Positions 8,747 to 17,397 of a stretch of 26,684 nt of DNA are shown here, in pieces (positions within the stretch are counted from its first letter, which is position 1; every line of letters begins with the position of its first letter). The DNA is from Aquariibacter sp964433315 (lineage in GTDB: Bacteria > Pseudomonadota > Gammaproteobacteria > Burkholderiales > Burkholderiaceae_C), in the NCBI GenBank assembly GCA_964433315.1, contig CAYSQO010000023.1, forward strand, positions 1-26,684. Reading direction: 5' to 3'. The position numbers and the translations under genes were made by a program. The notes under the pieces are model-generated. The model worked only from the letters and a program-made list of their open reading frames with translations. It was not told the origin of the DNA and searched no databases.

Positions 8747-9262
8747 TCACTTGCTCGCGCCGCCGTTGAGCGACTTGATGACCTTGTCGGTGATGTCGAT
8801 GCGCGGACCGGCGAAGACGGCTTCCTGCAGGATCAGGTCGTACTTCTCGGTCTCGAAGATCTGCTTGATGACCTTGTTCGCGCGGTCGACGACCTGGGCC
8901 AGCTCCTCGTTCTTGCGCTGGTTGAGGTCTTCCTGGAACTCGCGGCGCTTGCGGGCGAAGTCGCGGTCCTGCTCCTGCAGCTCGCGCTGGCGGCGCGAGC
9001 GCTCGGTCTCGCTGAGCGTCGGGGCGTCCTTCTCGAGCTTCTCGGACGCGGTCTTGAGGCGCGCGGCCGTGTCGGCCAGTTCCTTCTCGCGGCGGCTGAA
9101 CTCGGTTTCCAGCTTGGACTGCGCGGCCTTGGCCGGGGCAGCCTCGCGCAGCACGCGCTCGCTGTTGACGTAGCCGATCTTCAGTTCCTGGGCTGCGCAG
9201 ACTTGCAGGCTCGCCGCGAAGGCGGCCGCGGCAACGAGCGTGCGGGGGAGATTCATCTTCAT
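8747..9262 (-). CDS. skp: Periplasmic chaperone Skp/OmpH
   Basis: Trimeric periplasmic chaperone that holds unfolded outer-membrane proteins on their way to the BAM complex. The 171-residue precursor has a signal peptide (MKMNLPRTLVAAAAFAASLQVCAA, cleaved near residue 24). ELKIGYVNSERVL (beta strand) follows, then a long charged coiled coil (about residues 50-130, very rich in E, K, R and Q) that forms the tentacles, and a final YDLILQEAVFAGPRIDITDKVI strand typical of the OmpH family. The start codon shares one base with the bamA stop (TGATG), so the two are translationally coupled. A Met at residue 3 is an alternative start. Confidence 0.95.
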   Translation of the reverse strand: MKMNLPRTLVAAAAFAASLQVCAAQELKIGYVNSERVLREAAPAKAAQSKLETEFSRREKELADTAARLKTASEKLEKDAPTLSETERSRRQRELQEQDRDFARKRREFQEDLNQRKNEELAQVVDRANKVIKQIFETEKYDLILQEAVFAGPRIDITDKVIKSLNGGASK

Positions 9263-11604
9263 CAGAACGCAGTCCCGATCTGGAATTGGAAGCGCTGGAT
9301 TCTATCTTGGGGGAACTTGCGGATCGGCACGCCCATGCTGACCTTCAGCGGACCGACCGGCGAGATCCAGGACAGGCCCACACCGGCTGCCGCGCGCAGC
9401 GAGCTGAAGTCCAGCGACTCGTCCGCGGCCCAGACGTTGCCCGCATCGACCCAGCTGAAGATACGCAGGGTGCGGTCGTTGCCGGAGCCCGGCACCGGCA
9501 CGTAGAACTCGCTGTTGAGGTTGAGGCGCCGCGTGCCGCCGGTGTAGGCCCCGGTCACGTCGATCGGGCCGAGCGAGCCCTGGTCGAAACCGCGCACCGA
9601 GCCGAGGCCGCCACCGAAGAAGTTCTTGAACACCGGGAAGGGCTTGCCGCCCAGGCCCTTGCCGTAGCCGAACTCGGCGTTCAGGCCCAGGGTGTACTGC
9701 TTGCCGAAGGGCACCCACTGCTGGAACTGGTAGTTGCTGCGCAGGTAGTTGGTGTCGAGGGCGACGCCCCACTCGGCATTGAAGCGCTGGTAGCGCCCCT
9801 TGCTGGGCACCAGGGCCGAGTCGCGCCCGTCGCGCTGCCAGCCCAGGGTCAGCGGCAGGCTGGCGCTGGTCTGGCCGAACTGCTCGCGGTAGAGGAGGTA
9901 GCTGTTGGGCAGCAGCAGGCCGGCCTCGATGGTCGTGCGCTCGGCCCCGATGCCGAAGAACACGGTGTCCAGCTCGGTGAAGGGCACCCCGAAGCGCACC
10001 GCCCCGCCCTGGGTGATGAAGCGGTAGGACTCGCCCTGGCTGTTGATTGGCCGCTGCGTGCGGTGATACAAGTCGATGGCCCGCGACACGCCGTCGACCG
10101 TGAAGTAGGGGTCGACCGTGCTCAGCACGATGGTGCGGTTGAACTTGCCGGTGTTGAGCTCCAGGCCCAGGTAGTTGCCGGTGCCGAAGATGTTGTCCTG
10201 GCGGATGCCGAAGGTGAAGGTCACCTTCTCGGCGCTGGAGAAGCCGGCACCGAGCTGGATGTTGCCGGTGGCCTTCTCGGTGACCTTGGCGGTGAGGTCC
10301 ACCTGGTCGGGCGAACCCGGCACCTCGGCGGTGTCGACCTCGACCTGGCTGAAGTAGCCGAGACGGTCGATGCGGTCGCGCGAGAGCTTGATCTTGCGGC
10401 CGTCGTACCAGGACGACTCGAACTGCCGGAACTCGCGGCGGATGACCTCGTCGCGGGTGCGCTCGTTGCCGGCCACATTCACGCGGCGCACGTAGACGCG
10501 CTGCGAGGGCTGGCCACCGATGACCACGGCGACGCGGCCGGCGACGCGGTCGATCTCGGTGCGCGGTTCGATGCGCGCGAAGGCGTAGCCGAAGTTGCCG
10601 TAGAGCTCGCTGAAGCGGCGGCCGGTCTCGGCCACGTCCTCGGCGCGGTAGGGCGTGCCGGGCTTGATCGTCACGCGCTGCCGGAACTCCTCGTCGCGCC
10701 CGAGGAAGTCGCCCTCCAGCCGCACGCCGGTCACGGTGTAGGGCTGGCCTTCGCTGACGTTGATGGTGATCGAGATGCGCTGCTTGTCCGGCGTGATCGC
10801 GACCTGGGTGGAGTCGACGCTGAACTCCAGGTAGCCGCGGTTCAGGTAGTAGGCGCGCAGCGCCTCCAGGTCGGCATTGAGCTTGACGCGCGAGTAGCGG
10901 TCGCTCTTGGTGTACCAGGTCAGCCAGCCGCTGGTGGTGGACTCGATCTGCTTGAGCAGGTCCTTCTCGGAGAAGGCCTTGCTGCCGAGGATGCGGATCT
11001 CGCCGATCTGGGCGACCTCGCCCTCGACCACGTTGAAGCTGACGTTGACGCGGTTGCGCTCGACCGGGGTGATGGTGGTGATGACCTCGGCACCGTAGAG
11101 GCTGCGGGTCAGGTACTGGCGCTTGAGCTCCTGCTCGGCGCGGTCGGCGAGGGCACGGTCGAAGGGCCGGCCCTCGCCGATGCCGACATCGCGCAGCGAC
11201 TTGAGCAGCGCGTCCTTGTCGAATTCCTTGAGGCCGGTGAAGTCGACCGCGGCGATCAGCGGCCGCTCCTCGACGATGACCACGACCACGTCCTTCTCGA
11301 CCTCCAGGCGCACGTCCTTGAACAGGCCGGTGGCGAAGAGCGCGCGCAGCGCGGCCGCGCCCTTCTCGTCGTTGTAGACATCGCCGATGCGGAAGGGCAG
11401 CGCGCCGAAGACGGTGCCGGCATCGGCCCGCTGCAGGCCCTCGACGCGGATGTCGCGCAGCGCGAAGGGATCGACGGCCAGGGCCGGCGTGGCCACCAGC
11501 GACCAGGCCACCGCCATGGCCGCCAGGAGGGGACGCGGACGGAGGGCGGAGCGGCTTGCGCGCGGAACCGCAAGCCCACGCTGCGGCGCGAGGAAGACTG
11601 ACAT
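9262..11604 (-). CDS. bamA: Outer membrane protein assembly factor BamA
   Basis: Core of the BAM machine that folds beta-barrel proteins into the outer membrane. The 780-residue precursor has a signal peptide ending in ATPALA near residue 43, with an unusually long basic n-region; Met30 is a possible shorter start. Five POTRA repeats follow (about 47-450), the first beginning FALRDIRVEGLQRAD. The 16-stranded barrel runs from about 455 to 780. The barrel shows the loop-6 VRGF motif (670-673) and ends in the C-terminal phenylalanine expected of an outer-membrane barrel. No clear Shine-Dalgarno sequence is seen in the 13 bases after rseP, so translation may rely on coupling. The rseP-bamA-skp-lpxD order is conserved in proteobacteria. 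Confidence 0.97.
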   Translation of the reverse strand: MSVFLAPQRGLAVPRASRSALRPRPLLAAMAVAWSLVATPALAVDPFALRDIRVEGLQRADAGTVFGALPFRIGDVYNDEKGAAALRALFATGLFKDVRLEVEKDVVVVIVEERPLIAAVDFTGLKEFDKDALLKSLRDVGIGEGRPFDRALADRAEQELKRQYLTRSLYGAEVITTITPVERNRVNVSFNVVEGEVAQIGEIRILGSKAFSEKDLLKQIESTTSGWLTWYTKSDRYSRVKLNADLEALRAYYLNRGYLEFSVDSTQVAITPDKQRISITINVSEGQPYTVTGVRLEGDFLGRDEEFRQRVTIKPGTPYRAEDVAETGRRFSELYGNFGYAFARIEPRTEIDRVAGRVAVVIGGQPSQRVYVRRVNVAGNERTRDEVIRREFRQFESSWYDGRKIKLSRDRIDRLGYFSQVEVDTAEVPGSPDQVDLTAKVTEKATGNIQLGAGFSSAEKVTFTFGIRQDNIFGTGNYLGLELNTGKFNRTIVLSTVDPYFTVDGVSRAIDLYHRTQRPINSQGESYRFITQGGAVRFGVPFTELDTVFFGIGAERTTIEAGLLLPNSYLLYREQFGQTSASLPLTLGWQRDGRDSALVPSKGRYQRFNAEWGVALDTNYLRSNYQFQQWVPFGKQYTLGLNAEFGYGKGLGGKPFPVFKNFFGGGLGSVRGFDQGSLGPIDVTGAYTGGTRRLNLNSEFYVPVPGSGNDRTLRIFSWVDAGNVWAADESLDFSSLRAAAGVGLSWISPVGPLKVSMGVPIRKFPQDRIQRFQFQIGTAF

Positions 11605-11617
11605 GCGTGAGGAGGGG

Positions 11618-13000
11618 TCAGGACTGGCCCAGCAGGCGGGCCAGATCGTTGTAGAGGGCGAGGGACATCATCAGCACCATGATGGCCAGCCCGCCGCGCT
11701 GCAGCCGGTCCAGCCACGCTTCGGAGATCGGCCGGCCGGTGAGGCCCTCGACAATGTAATACACGAGGTGCCCGCCATCGAGCATCGGCAGCGGCAGCAG
11801 ATTCAGCACGCCCAGGCTGACGCTGACGAGGGCAAGGAAACCGAGGAAGGGGATGAGGCCCGAGCGGGCGGTCTGCCCCGCCGCGTCGGCGATGGTCAGC
11901 GGACCGCTGAGGTTCTTCAGCGAAGCCTCGCCGATCAGCATGCGGCCGAGCATGCGCAGGCTGAGGCCGGCCACCTCGACCGTGCGGTCGATGCCCTTGC
12001 GTAGGGCCTCGACCGGCCCCTGGCGCAGCGTCACCTGCTCAGGCAGACCACCGACCAGGGCCTCGATGCGCGGCACCGGCGGGCCGCTGTCGGCCCCCAG
12101 GCGCGGCAGCACGCGCAGATCGAGCTCGCGGCCCTCGCGTTCGATCCGGAAGTTCAGCGCACGCGGCACGCCGCCCTCGCCCGCCGAGGCGCGGATGCGC
12201 TCGCGCAGCTGCACGGCGTCGGCCACGGGCTGGCCGTCGAGGGCCAGCACCCGGTCGCCTTCGCGCAGGCCGGCCTGCGCCGCCGGGCCCTCGGGCCGCG
12301 GGGTGCCGATGCGGGCTGCGCTGAAGGGCCCGGACAGGCCGATGCGGCGGCCCAGGCCGGCGTCGACCTCGGCCGCGTCCAGCTGCGACAGCGGCAGCGC
12401 CAGCTCGCGCGTGCCGGCCGGGCCCTGCACGCGCAGGCGCAGGTCGACCCCGTCCAGGGTGGCCTGGGTCAGCTGCCAGCGCAGCTCGGCGTAGCTGGGC
12501 ACGGCCTGCCAGTCGCGGTCCTCGGTCCGGGCGGCGGGCGGATCGGCACGGCGCAGCGCCAGCACGCGGTCCCCGGCCTGCAGGCCGGCTTCGGCCGCCA
12601 GGCTGCCCGCCTGCGGGCTGCCGAGCACGGGCAGCGCCTCCTCGACGCCGATCAGATGCATCGCCGCGTACAGCAGCACGGCCAGCAGCAGGTTGACGGC
12701 GGGTCCGGCCGCCACCACGAAGGCGCGCTGCCGCAGCGGCTTGCGGTTGAAGGCGCGACCGTGCTCGGCCGGATCGACCGGGCCCTCGCGCTCGTCGAGC
12801 ATCTTCACGTAGCCGCCCAGCGGCAGCAGGGCCAGCACGAACTCGGTCTCGCCCCGCTGCCAGCGCAGCAGCGGCCTGCCGAAGCCGATGGAAAAGCGCA
12901 GCACCTTCACGCCGCAGGCCAGGGCCGCACGGTAGTGGCCCCACTCATGGACGGTCACCAGCAGACCGATGGTGAAGAGAAAGGCGAGAACGGTGCTCAT
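11618..13000 (-). CDS. rseP: Site-2 intramembrane metalloprotease RseP
   Basis: Inner-membrane zinc protease that cuts the anti-sigma factor RseA within the membrane, releasing sigma-E under envelope stress, and also clears signal peptide remnants. The 460-residue protein starts MSTVLAFLFTIGLLVTVHEWGH. HEWGH (18-22) is the HExxH zinc motif, and the third ligand lies in PMLDGGHL (Asp408). Two PDZ domains lie between the first and last membrane segments (about 115-200 and 205-300). Four transmembrane helices are predicted. The frame is open further upstream into dxr, but those residues have no family similarity. It sits directly upstream of bamA, linking stress sensing with outer-membrane assembly; rseA and rpoE are not in the window. 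Confidence 0.96.
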   Translation of the reverse strand: MSTVLAFLFTIGLLVTVHEWGHYRAALACGVKVLRFSIGFGRPLLRWQRGETEFVLALLPLGGYVKMLDEREGPVDPAEHGRAFNRKPLRQRAFVVAAGPAVNLLLAVLLYAAMHLIGVEEALPVLGSPQAGSLAAEAGLQAGDRVLALRRADPPAARTEDRDWQAVPSYAELRWQLTQATLDGVDLRLRVQGPAGTRELALPLSQLDAAEVDAGLGRRIGLSGPFSAARIGTPRPEGPAAQAGLREGDRVLALDGQPVADAVQLRERIRASAGEGGVPRALNFRIEREGRELDLRVLPRLGADSGPPVPRIEALVGGLPEQVTLRQGPVEALRKGIDRTVEVAGLSLRMLGRMLIGEASLKNLSGPLTIADAAGQTARSGLIPFLGFLALVSVSLGVLNLLPLPMLDGGHLVYYIVEGLTGRPISEAWLDRLQRGGLAIMVLMMSLALYNDLARLLGQS

Positions 13001-13016
13001 GGCGGGGCAGTGTCGC

Positions 13017-14201
13017 TCAGCCGTGCAGCGCGGCGATCTGCCGGTCCGCGGCCCGGCGGGCCCGGGCATCCAGGGCCAGCAGGCCCTCGAGGCTGTCGGT
13101 GTCGCCGGCCGCCGGCGCGCAGGCCTGCAGCGTGCCGGCATTGACGGCGTGGATCTGGTCGAAGCGGATGCGACGGTCGAGGAAGGCCGCGACCGCCACC
13201 TCGTTGGCGGCATTCAGCACGGCGGTGCTGCCCTCGGCGCCGGCCAGCGTGTCCCAGGCCAGCTGCAGGCCGGGGAAGCGGGCGGCGTCCACGGGCTCGA
13301 AGCTCAGTGCCGCGGCGCGGCTCAGGTCCAGCGCGGGTGCGCCGCAGGCCACCCGTTCCGGCCAGGCCAGGCCGTAGGCGATGGGGCCGCGCATGTCCGG
13401 CGTGCCCAGCTGCGCCAGCACCTGGCCGTCGCGGCAGACCACCATCGAGTGCACGATGCTCTGCGGATGGATCAGCACGCGGATGCGCTCGGGCGGCAGG
13501 CCGAAGAGCCAGCGCGCCTCGATCACCTCCAGCGCCTTGTTCATCATGGTGGCCGAGTCCACCGAGATCTTGCGGCCCATCACCCAGTTGGGATGGGCCA
13601 CCGCCTGCTCGGGCGTGACCTCGGCCAGGGTCGCCGGATCGCGCTGGCGGAAGGGCCCGCCCGAGGCCGTCAGCACGATGTGGTCGATGTGGGCATCCCA
13701 GTGCCCGCGGTCCTGCGGCAGGCACTGGAAGACGGCGGAATGCTCGCTGTCGATGGGCAGCAGGGTGGCCCCGCCCTCGGCCACCGCGCGCATGAACAGC
13801 GCCCCGCCGACGACCAGCGCCTCCTTGTTGGCCAGCAGCAGGCGCTTGCCGGCACGGGCCGCGGCCAGGCAGGGCGCCAGGCCGGCCGCACCGACGATGG
13901 CGGCCATGACGGTGTCGACCTCGGGCAGCGCGGCGATGCGCGCCAGCGCGTCCTCGCCGCCCAGCACCTCCGTGCCCGGCAGGTCGGCAAGCTGGACGCG
14001 CAGGGCTTCGGCCTGCGCCGCCCCCGGCATCACCGCATAGGCCGGCCGCCAGCGGCGGCATTGCGCGGCCAGCGCATCGACCCGGGTGGCGGCACTGAGG
14101 GCGACGACCTGGAAGCGTTCGGGATGGCGGGCGATCACGTCGAGCGTGTTCTCGCCGATGGACCCGGTCGAACCGAGGATGCAGACGCGCTGGAGGCTCA
14201 T
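13017..14201 (-). CDS. dxr: 1-deoxy-D-xylulose-5-phosphate reductoisomerase
   Basis: Second step of the MEP pathway, turning DXP into MEP with NADPH, for isoprenoid precursors that also feed the neighbouring UppS. The 394-residue protein opens MSLQRVCILGSTGSIGENTLDVI with the NADPH-binding GSTGSIG at 10-16. Asp151 and Glu153 in LLPIDSEHSAVFQ are metal ligands. LTASGGPF, the HPNWVMGRKISVDSATMMNK block and IHPQSIVHSMV are all characteristic. The chosen ATG is 26 bases after cdsA; the frame is open upstream only because of high GC. Fosmidomycin-type inhibitors target this family. Confidence 0.97.
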   Translation of the reverse strand: MSLQRVCILGSTGSIGENTLDVIARHPERFQVVALSAATRVDALAAQCRRWRPAYAVMPGAAQAEALRVQLADLPGTEVLGGEDALARIAALPEVDTVMAAIVGAAGLAPCLAAARAGKRLLLANKEALVVGGALFMRAVAEGGATLLPIDSEHSAVFQCLPQDRGHWDAHIDHIVLTASGGPFRQRDPATLAEVTPEQAVAHPNWVMGRKISVDSATMMNKALEVIEARWLFGLPPERIRVLIHPQSIVHSMVVCRDGQVLAQLGTPDMRGPIAYGLAWPERVACGAPALDLSRAAALSFEPVDAARFPGLQLAWDTLAGAEGSTAVLNAANEVAVAAFLDRRIRFDQIHAVNAGTLQACAPAAGDTDSLEGLLALDARARRAADRQIAALHG

Positions 14202-14227
14202 GCCGTGAGACAGGAAGGAGAGTCGGC

Positions 14228-15091
14228 TCAGGCCACCAGGGCCATGGCCACCGGCAGCACCGGCAGCAGGGCATCGATGCGGTCGAGCACGCCGCCGTGG
14301 CCGGGCAGCAGGCCGCTGGAGTCCTTGACCCCCGCGCTGCGCTTGACCAGGGATTCGAAGAGGTCGCCGCTCACGCTGAGCGCGGTCAGCAGCGCCAGGG
14401 CCAGCACCAGCACCAGCGGGCCGTGGCGCTGGAGCAGCACGGTGTAGTAGCTCGGGGCCGCCGGGCCGAGCAGGCGGTCGGCGGCGATCCAGGCCGCGGC
14501 CAGCAGGGCCACGCCGAGGGCGCCGCTCCAGACCCCTTCCCAGCTCTTGCCCGGGCTGATGGCCGGCGCCAGCTTGCGGCGGCCGAAACGGCGGCCGCCG
14601 AAGTAGGCCGCGATGTCGGCGGCCCAGACCAGGGCCAGCAGCGACACGAGGAAGGCCAGGCCCTGGGCCCGGGCGGTCAGCAGGGCCAGGCCGGCGGCCC
14701 ACAGCATGGGCGCGCCCAGCAGCAGACGCAGGCCGCGCGGCCAGGCCGGCCAGCGCGCCACGCCGCCGGCCAGCACCTGGACCAGGCCCAGCACCCAGGC
14801 CCCGGCCAGGCCCCACCAGAGCGCGGCGGGGGCAGCGGGCAGCGGGGCCGTGCCATCGAGGTGCGCAGCCTGCCAGCCCAGGCCGGCGGCCGCCAGGGCC
14901 GCGCCCAGCAGCACCAGCGCCACGCCAGCCAGCAGCGGCTGACGGCCACCGTTGAGACGGGCCCACTCCCAGCCGCCGGCGCCGACGATGGCCGCAGAGA
15001 TCAGGGCCAGGGGCCACAGGCTGTGGGCGGCCATGGCCGGCAGCAGCACGGCCAGCAGCAGCACCGCGGTGATCACACGCTGGCGCAGCAT
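14228..15091 (-). CDS. cdsA: Phosphatidate cytidylyltransferase (CDP-diglyceride synthase)
   Basis: Integral inner-membrane enzyme that forms CDP-diacylglycerol from CTP and phosphatidic acid, the branch point to all phospholipids. The 287-residue protein has about eight hydrophobic segments starting at the N-terminus (MLRQRVITAVLLLAVLLPA). Near the C-terminus it has the CDS signature as SLVKRSAGVKDSSGLLPGHGG followed by VLDRIDAL, which holds the metal-binding acidic residues. Spacing is 13 bases from uppS and 26 bases to dxr. Length and motifs are normal. Confidence 0.96.
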   Translation of the reverse strand: MLRQRVITAVLLLAVLLPAMAAHSLWPLALISAAIVGAGGWEWARLNGGRQPLLAGVALVLLGAALAAAGLGWQAAHLDGTAPLPAAPAALWWGLAGAWVLGLVQVLAGGVARWPAWPRGLRLLLGAPMLWAAGLALLTARAQGLAFLVSLLALVWAADIAAYFGGRRFGRRKLAPAISPGKSWEGVWSGALGVALLAAAWIAADRLLGPAAPSYYTVLLQRHGPLVLVLALALLTALSVSGDLFESLVKRSAGVKDSSGLLPGHGGVLDRIDALLPVLPVAMALVA

Positions 15092-15104
15092 CGCGGCCTC
15101 CGGT

Positions 15105-15872
15105 TCAACGCGAAAGGGCCGAGGACGGGCGCGCCGGCGGCGCCGCCGGCGCCTCGGGCGCGGTGGCCGTCACGCGGCCGAAACGGCGCTCGCGGCGGGC
15201 ATAGGCCTGCAGCGCGCGGTCGAGCTCCTCGGCATCGAAATCGGGCCACAGGCAATCGCTGAAATGCAGCTCGGCGTAGGCGCTCTGCCAGAGCAGGAAG
15301 TTGGACAGGCGCAGCTCGCCGCCGGTGCGGATGAAGAGGTCGGGGTCCGGCGCCTCGTGCATGACCAGGTGGCGGGCCAGGCGGGCCTCGTCGATCTCGG
15401 ACGGATCCACGCCCTCGGCCAGCAGGCGCCTGCAGGCCTGCACGATGTCCCAGCGGCCGCCGTAGTTGAAGGCCACGTAGAGCTCGATGCGCTGGTTGTG
15501 CGCGGTGGCCGCCTCGATCGTGTCCCAGGACGCGATGACGCCGGCCGAGATGCCGCTGCGGTCGCCGACGATGCGCACCCGCACGCCCTCGTCGCGCAGC
15601 GCGGCCATGTGCTTGGCCACGGCGTTCATCATCAGCGCCATCAGGCCGGAGACTTCCTCCTCCGGCCGCTTCCAGTTCTCGCTGGAGAAGGCGAACACGG
15701 TGAGGTGGCGCACGCCGCGATCGGCGCAGGCGCGCACCGTGCGCACCAGGGCGTCGACCCCGGCCTTGTGGCCGACGACGCGCGGCATCAGCCGCTTGCG
15801 GGCCCAGCGGCCGTTGCCGTCCATGACGATGGCGACGTGCCGGGGGATCGACGGGGATTCGGCTTCGCGCAT
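15105..15872 (-). CDS. uppS: Di-trans,poly-cis-undecaprenyl-diphosphate synthase
   Basis: Cis-prenyltransferase that elongates farnesyl diphosphate with IPP to the C55 lipid carrier for peptidoglycan and O-antigen. The 255-residue protein shows PRHVAIVMDGNGRWAR (10-25) with catalytic Asp18, VGHKAGVDALV, LTVFAFSSENWKRP, and the C-terminal DLFIRTGGELRLSNFLLWQSAYAELHF blocks. The last 20 or so residues are Ala/Pro-rich and not conserved. It starts 61 bases after frr, in a GC-rich spacer with no clear ribosome site. Confidence 0.97.
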   Translation of the reverse strand: MREAESPSIPRHVAIVMDGNGRWARKRLMPRVVGHKAGVDALVRTVRACADRGVRHLTVFAFSSENWKRPEEEVSGLMALMMNAVAKHMAALRDEGVRVRIVGDRSGISAGVIASWDTIEAATAHNQRIELYVAFNYGGRWDIVQACRRLLAEGVDPSEIDEARLARHLVMHEAPDPDLFIRTGGELRLSNFLLWQSAYAELHFSDCLWPDFDAEELDRALQAYARRERRFGRVTATAPEAPAAPPARPSSALSR

Positions 15873-15933
15873 CGGGATGTCGTCATGCCGCCCGGCGCGG
15901 GGCCGGGCCGAAAGTCCGGCCGGGGGGGCCGGC

Positions 15934-16494
15934 TCAGACCGCCAGGATCTCGGCTTCCTTGCCCTGGACCAGCTTGTCGATCTCGGCGATGGTCCGGTCG
16001 GTCAGCTTCTGGATGTCTTCGCCCGAACGACGCTCGTCGTCCTCGGGGATCAGCTTGTCCTTGAGCATCTTCTTGGCCTGCTCGTTGGCGTCGCGGCGCA
16101 GGTTGCGCACGGCCACCTTGGCGTCCTCGCCGGCATTGCGCACGACCTTGGTCAGCTCCTTGCGGCGCTCCTCGGTCAGCGGCGGCATGGGCACGCGGAT
16201 GAGGTCGCCCTGGCTGGCCGGGTTCAGGCCGAGGTCGCTCTCGCGGATGGCCTTCTCGATCTTCTGGCCGAGGCCCTTCTCCCAGGGCTGCACGCTGATC
16301 GTGCGCGCGTCGAGCAGGCTGACGTTGGCCACCTGGCTGATCGGCACCATCGAGCCGTAGTACTCGACCAGCACCTGGTCGAGGATGCCCGGGTGGGCGC
16401 GGCCGGTGCGGATCTTGGTCAGCTCGTGCTTGAAGGCCTCGATGGACTTGGCGCTCTTCTGCTCGAAGCTCTTCTTGATGTCGGCAATGCTCAT
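15934..16494 (-). CDS. frr: Ribosome recycling factor
   Basis: Splits the post-termination ribosome together with EF-G. The protein is 186 residues, the normal length, and starts MSIADIKKSFEQKSAKSIEAFKHEL. The family blocks KIRTGRAHPGILDQV, QPWEKGLGQKIEKAIRESDLGLNPASQGDLIRVPMPPLTEERRKEL (here seen in pieces) and VRNLRRDANEQAKK are all present. The frame is open for another 48 residues upstream, overlapping pyrH, but those residues are not RRF-like. It follows pyrH after 19 bases. Confidence 0.97.
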   Translation of the reverse strand: MSIADIKKSFEQKSAKSIEAFKHELTKIRTGRAHPGILDQVLVEYYGSMVPISQVANVSLLDARTISVQPWEKGLGQKIEKAIRESDLGLNPASQGDLIRVPMPPLTEERRKELTKVVRNAGEDAKVAVRNLRRDANEQAKKMLKDKLIPEDDERRSGEDIQKLTDRTIAEIDKLVQGKEAEILAV

Positions 16495-16513
16495 GGCGGG
16501 GAACCTCGGGAGG

Positions 16514-17224
16514 TCAGACGTGGACCAGCGTGCCCTCGTCCTCGCCCTGCACCACGCGCTGCAGCGCACCGGGCTTGAGGATGGAGAACACGCGGATCGG
16601 CAGCTTCTGGTCACGGCACAGCGCGAAGGCCGTGGCATCCATCACCTGCAGGTTGCGGGCGATGGCTTCATCGAAGCTGATGGAGGCGTAGCGGGTCGCG
16701 CTCGAGTCCTTGGCCGGATCGGCGGTGTAGACGCCGTCGACCTTGGTGGCCTTGAGCACGACCTCGGCACCGATCTCCGCGCCGCGCAGCGCGGCGGCGG
16801 TGTCGGTGGTGAAGAAGGGGTTGCCGGTGCCCGCGGCGAAGACCACGACCTTGCCCTCTTCGAGGTACTGCAGGGCCTTGGGGCGCACATAGGGCTCGAC
16901 CACCTGGTCGATCGCGATGGCGGACATCACCCGGGCCGTCAGGCCGTCCTGGCGCATGGCATCGGCCAGGGCCAGCGAGTTCATCACGGTGGCCAGCATG
17001 CCCATGTAGTCGGCGGTCGCGCGGTCCATACCGACCGAGCCGCCGGCCACGCCGCGGAAGATGTTGCCGCCGCCAATGACCACCGCCACCTCGCAGCCCA
17101 GCTTCGTGACGGCGTGCACCTCGGCGACCATGCGCGCGATGGTGGCGCGGTTGATGCCGTAGGCGTCGTCGCCCATCAGGGCTTCGCCGGAAAGTTTGAG
17201 CAGGATGCGTCGGTACGCGGGCAT
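16514..17224 (-). CDS. pyrH: Uridylate kinase
   Basis: Phosphorylates UMP to UDP, feeding pyrimidine nucleotides and indirectly the UDP-sugars used by the lipid A and peptidoglycan pathways. The 236-residue protein of the amino-acid-kinase fold begins MPAYRRILLKLSGEALMGDD. The chosen ATG has AGGAG 8 bases upstream. VAVVIGGGNIFRG, the VVFAAGTGNPFFTTDTAAALRG block and LKATKVDGVYTADP are diagnostic of bacterial PyrH. It is separated from tsf by a 173-base spacer full of inverted repeats, so it may be uncoupled from rpsB-tsf expression or have its own promoter. Confidence 0.97.
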   Translation of the reverse strand: MPAYRRILLKLSGEALMGDDAYGINRATIARMVAEVHAVTKLGCEVAVVIGGGNIFRGVAGGSVGMDRATADYMGMLATVMNSLALADAMRQDGLTARVMSAIAIDQVVEPYVRPKALQYLEEGKVVVFAAGTGNPFFTTDTAAALRGAEIGAEVVLKATKVDGVYTADPAKDSSATRYASISFDEAIARNLQVMDATAFALCRDQKLPIRVFSILKPGALQRVVQGEDEGTLVHV

Positions 17225-17299
17225 GCAGGAGACTCCTCGGGACGATGGGCCGCCCGGGCCCAAGGCGGGGGACGGCAGGGGATGGCGCCGTTCAGTTTA

Positions 17300-17323
17300 G
17301 GGGGAAACCTGGGGGTTTGCCCC
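17300..17323 (-). other. Hairpin in the tsf-pyrH spacer
   Basis: GGGG, a mismatched base, then AAACC pair with GGTTT, a mismatched base and CCCC around a 4-base loop: 9 bp with one internal mismatch. On the transcribed (-) strand it is followed by a TAAACT box, a weak -10 candidate for pyrH, without a recognisable -35. The T-run needed for a terminator is missing. Confidence 0.45.
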
Positions 17324-17335
17324 GGTCCGGACCGG
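17322..17335. repeat. 14-bp perfect palindrome CCGGTCCGGACCGG
   Basis: A perfect self-complementary sequence in the tsf-pyrH spacer, directly next to the preceding hairpin and 26 bases from a larger hairpin after tsf. It could be a protein-binding site or simply part of the folded spacer RNA. Confidence 0.5.
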
Positions 17336-17360
17336 CCCGGCGGGGCCGGCCAGCCCCCAG

Positions 17361-17390
17361 GCCGGAGCTCGCCCGCAGGGCGGCTCCGGC
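17361..17390 (-). terminator. Strong hairpin just after tsf
   Basis: On the (-) strand GCCGGAGC-CGCCC pairs with GGGCG-A-GCTCCGGC around the loop TGC: 13 bp with a single bulged A. It starts 7 bases after the tsf stop codon. No T-run follows, so it may act as a Rho-linked or partial terminator, or as a 3' stabiliser protecting the rpsB-tsf message. Confidence 0.5.
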
Positions 17391-17397
17391 ACGGGCC

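Noticed and set aside
9286..11601. 771-codon open frame on the (+) strand opposite bamA
   Set aside because: Almost the whole length mirrors bamA. Its translation is a monotonous Val/Ala/Gly/Asp/Leu mix typical of the complement of GC-rich codons, with no domain or start signal.
13017..15017. 666-codon (-) strand frame that looks like a fusion of an upstream protein with Dxr
   Set aside because: The part upstream of 14201 lies in another frame of cdsA and gives Arg/Gly/Pro-rich sequence. CdsA itself is complete and Dxr has a canonical start, so this is not a gene fusion.
17227..17237. AGGAG-A-CTCCT inverted repeat covering the pyrH ribosome site
   Set aside because: Looks like a sequestering hairpin, but the 1-base centre leaves at most a 3-4 bp stem; not stable enough to claim regulation.
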